Positions 6,038 through 6,436 of a stretch of DNA of 6,436 nt are shown here, piece by piece; the first letter of the stretch is position 1; every line of letters starts with the position of its first letter. The DNA lies in the NCBI GenBank assembly GCA_049582065.1, contig JBAUTF010000343.1, positions 1 through 6,436 on the forward strand, written 5' to 3'. A model generated the notes under the pieces. That model saw only the letters and a program-made list of their open reading frames with translations. It was not told the origin of the DNA and did not search any database. The position numbers and the translations under genes were made by a program. The DNA is from DATKSS01 sp049582065 (GTDB lineage Bacteria; Chloroflexota; Dormibacteria; Dormibacterales; Dormibacteraceae).

Positions 6038-6436
6038 GGACGAGCGCCCCCTCGACCGAGCAGGTCTGGTGGAGGCAGTGCTCCTCGTACTCGCCGCGGA
6101 AGTGGGCCATGGTCGACTGGATCACAAAGGCGGCGGCGTCGCCCAGGCCGCACAGGCACCGTCCGCCCTGCAGGCCCTGCTGCACCCGGTCGAGCAGGTC
6201 GAGCTCGATCTGGCTGCCCTCGCCGGCGAGGATGCGCTCGAAGGTGCGCACCGCCCAGTTGGTGCCGACCCGGCAAGGGGTGCACTTGCCGCACGACTCG
6301 TGGGCGTAGAAGCGCACCAGCCTGCCGGCGGCCTTGACGATGCAGTGCGAGTCGTCCATGACGATGATGCCGCCCGAGCCGCCCATCGTCCCCATCGCCT
6401 TCAGGCCGTCAAGATCGGTCGAAGTGTCGAGCATCG
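6030..6436 (-). CDS. nuoF: NADH-quinone oxidoreductase subunit F (NuoF), C-terminal part only
   Basis: NuoF binds NADH and FMN and starts electron transfer in complex I. Only the last 134 complete codons are inside the window; family members have about 420-450 residues, so the FMN/NADH-binding region lies beyond position 6436. What is visible is the end of the SLBB-like segment (GTMGGSGGIIVMDD, residues 15-28 of the fragment) and the N3 [4Fe-4S] domain. HESCGKCTPCRVG gives Cys48, Cys51 and Cys54, and the fourth ligand is Cys95 in CLCGLGDAA. The 41-residue gap from Cys54 to Cys95 equals that in E. coli NuoF (357 to 398). Extra cysteines occur at 93, 120 and 125. The stop TGA (6032-6030) lies inside the nuoG start region, so the two genes are probably translationally coupled. 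No start is visible. Confidence 0.96.
   Translation of the reverse strand, partial: MLDTSTDLDGLKAMGTMGGSGGIIVMDDSHCIVKAAGRLVRFYAHESCGKCTPCRVGTNWAVRTFERILAGEGSQIELDLLDRVQQGLQGGRCLCGLGDAAAFVIQSTMAHFRGEYEEHCLHQTCSVEGALVHA
6047..6053 (-). promoter_or_regulatory. nuoG ribosome binding site, GAGGGGG
   Basis: GAGGGGG lies within the end of nuoF, nine bases before the nuoG ATG at 6037. It supports that start over the internal Met at 6022, which has no comparable purine-rich site at a suitable distance. Confidence 0.5.

Larger units (their letters stand above)
1..6436 (-). other. Part of a nuo (complex I) operon, nuoF to nuoL
   Basis: All seven genes are co-directional in the canonical nuo order and overlap or nearly touch, so they almost certainly form one transcript. 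No junction has room for a promoter or a terminator: the largest gap is 13 nt between nuoI and nuoJ. Stop-start overlaps at nuoF/G, nuoG/H, nuoJ/K and nuoK/L suggest stepwise translational coupling, which would help keep subunit amounts matched. The operon promoter should lie upstream of nuoA or an equivalent first gene, outside this window. Confidence 0.9.

Noticed and set aside
4799..6337. Long plus-strand open frame of 512 codons
   Set aside because: It lies antisense to nuoG and nuoF. Its translation is rich in Arg, Asp, Ala, Val and His without any recognisable fold, as expected for the mirror frame of a GC-rich gene. nuoG on the other strand has complete iron-sulfur motifs.
1..6436. A novel defence, mobile or secondary-metabolism system
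   Set aside because: Every base falls in or within 13 nt of a recognisable complex I gene, so there is no accessory region left to hold one.

Overview
The window is a stretch of one gene cluster for the proton-pumping NADH:quinone oxidoreductase (respiratory complex I, NDH-1). All seven genes lie on the minus strand, so transcription runs from high to low coordinates. In that order they are nuoF (only its 3' end is present), nuoG, nuoH, nuoI, nuoJ, nuoK and nuoL (its 3' end is cut off at position 1). This is the canonical bacterial nuo order. nuoA-E and the start of nuoF would lie beyond position 6436, and nuoM and nuoN beyond position 1.

The genes are packed with almost no spacer. nuoF/nuoG overlap by 8 nt. 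nuoG/nuoH, nuoJ/nuoK and nuoK/nuoL overlap by 4 nt (GTGA, GTGA, ATGA). nuoH/nuoI are 3 nt apart. The only real junction is the 13 nt between nuoI and nuoJ, which holds a perfect 22-bp palindrome that overlaps both the nuoI stop codon and the nuoJ ribosome binding site. No promoter, factor-independent terminator, RNA gene, mobile element or CRISPR array was seen, and no gene-free stretch exceeds 13 nt.

The products work together as follows. NuoF (N3 cluster visible) and NuoG (clusters N1b, N4, N5 and an N7 site) belong to the NADH-oxidising peripheral arm. NuoI (N6a, N6b) carries electrons to the quinone site built with NuoH. NuoJ, NuoK and NuoL belong to the membrane arm that moves protons. 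Almost all signature cluster ligands and channel residues are intact. The notable exception is NuoL, which has Ala148 where the TM5 glutamate (E. coli Glu144) is expected.

The DNA is strongly GC-rich, with GTG and TTG starts as well as ATG. Together with the style of NuoI and NuoL, this suggests a high-GC Gram-positive-like or Chloroflexota/Dormibacterota/Thermoleophilia-like bacterium. That is only an impression, and the window contains no taxonomic marker. This is housekeeping bioenergetics DNA and I see no undescribed system in it. The items most worth checking are the palindrome/repeat at nuoI-nuoJ and the NuoL substitution.
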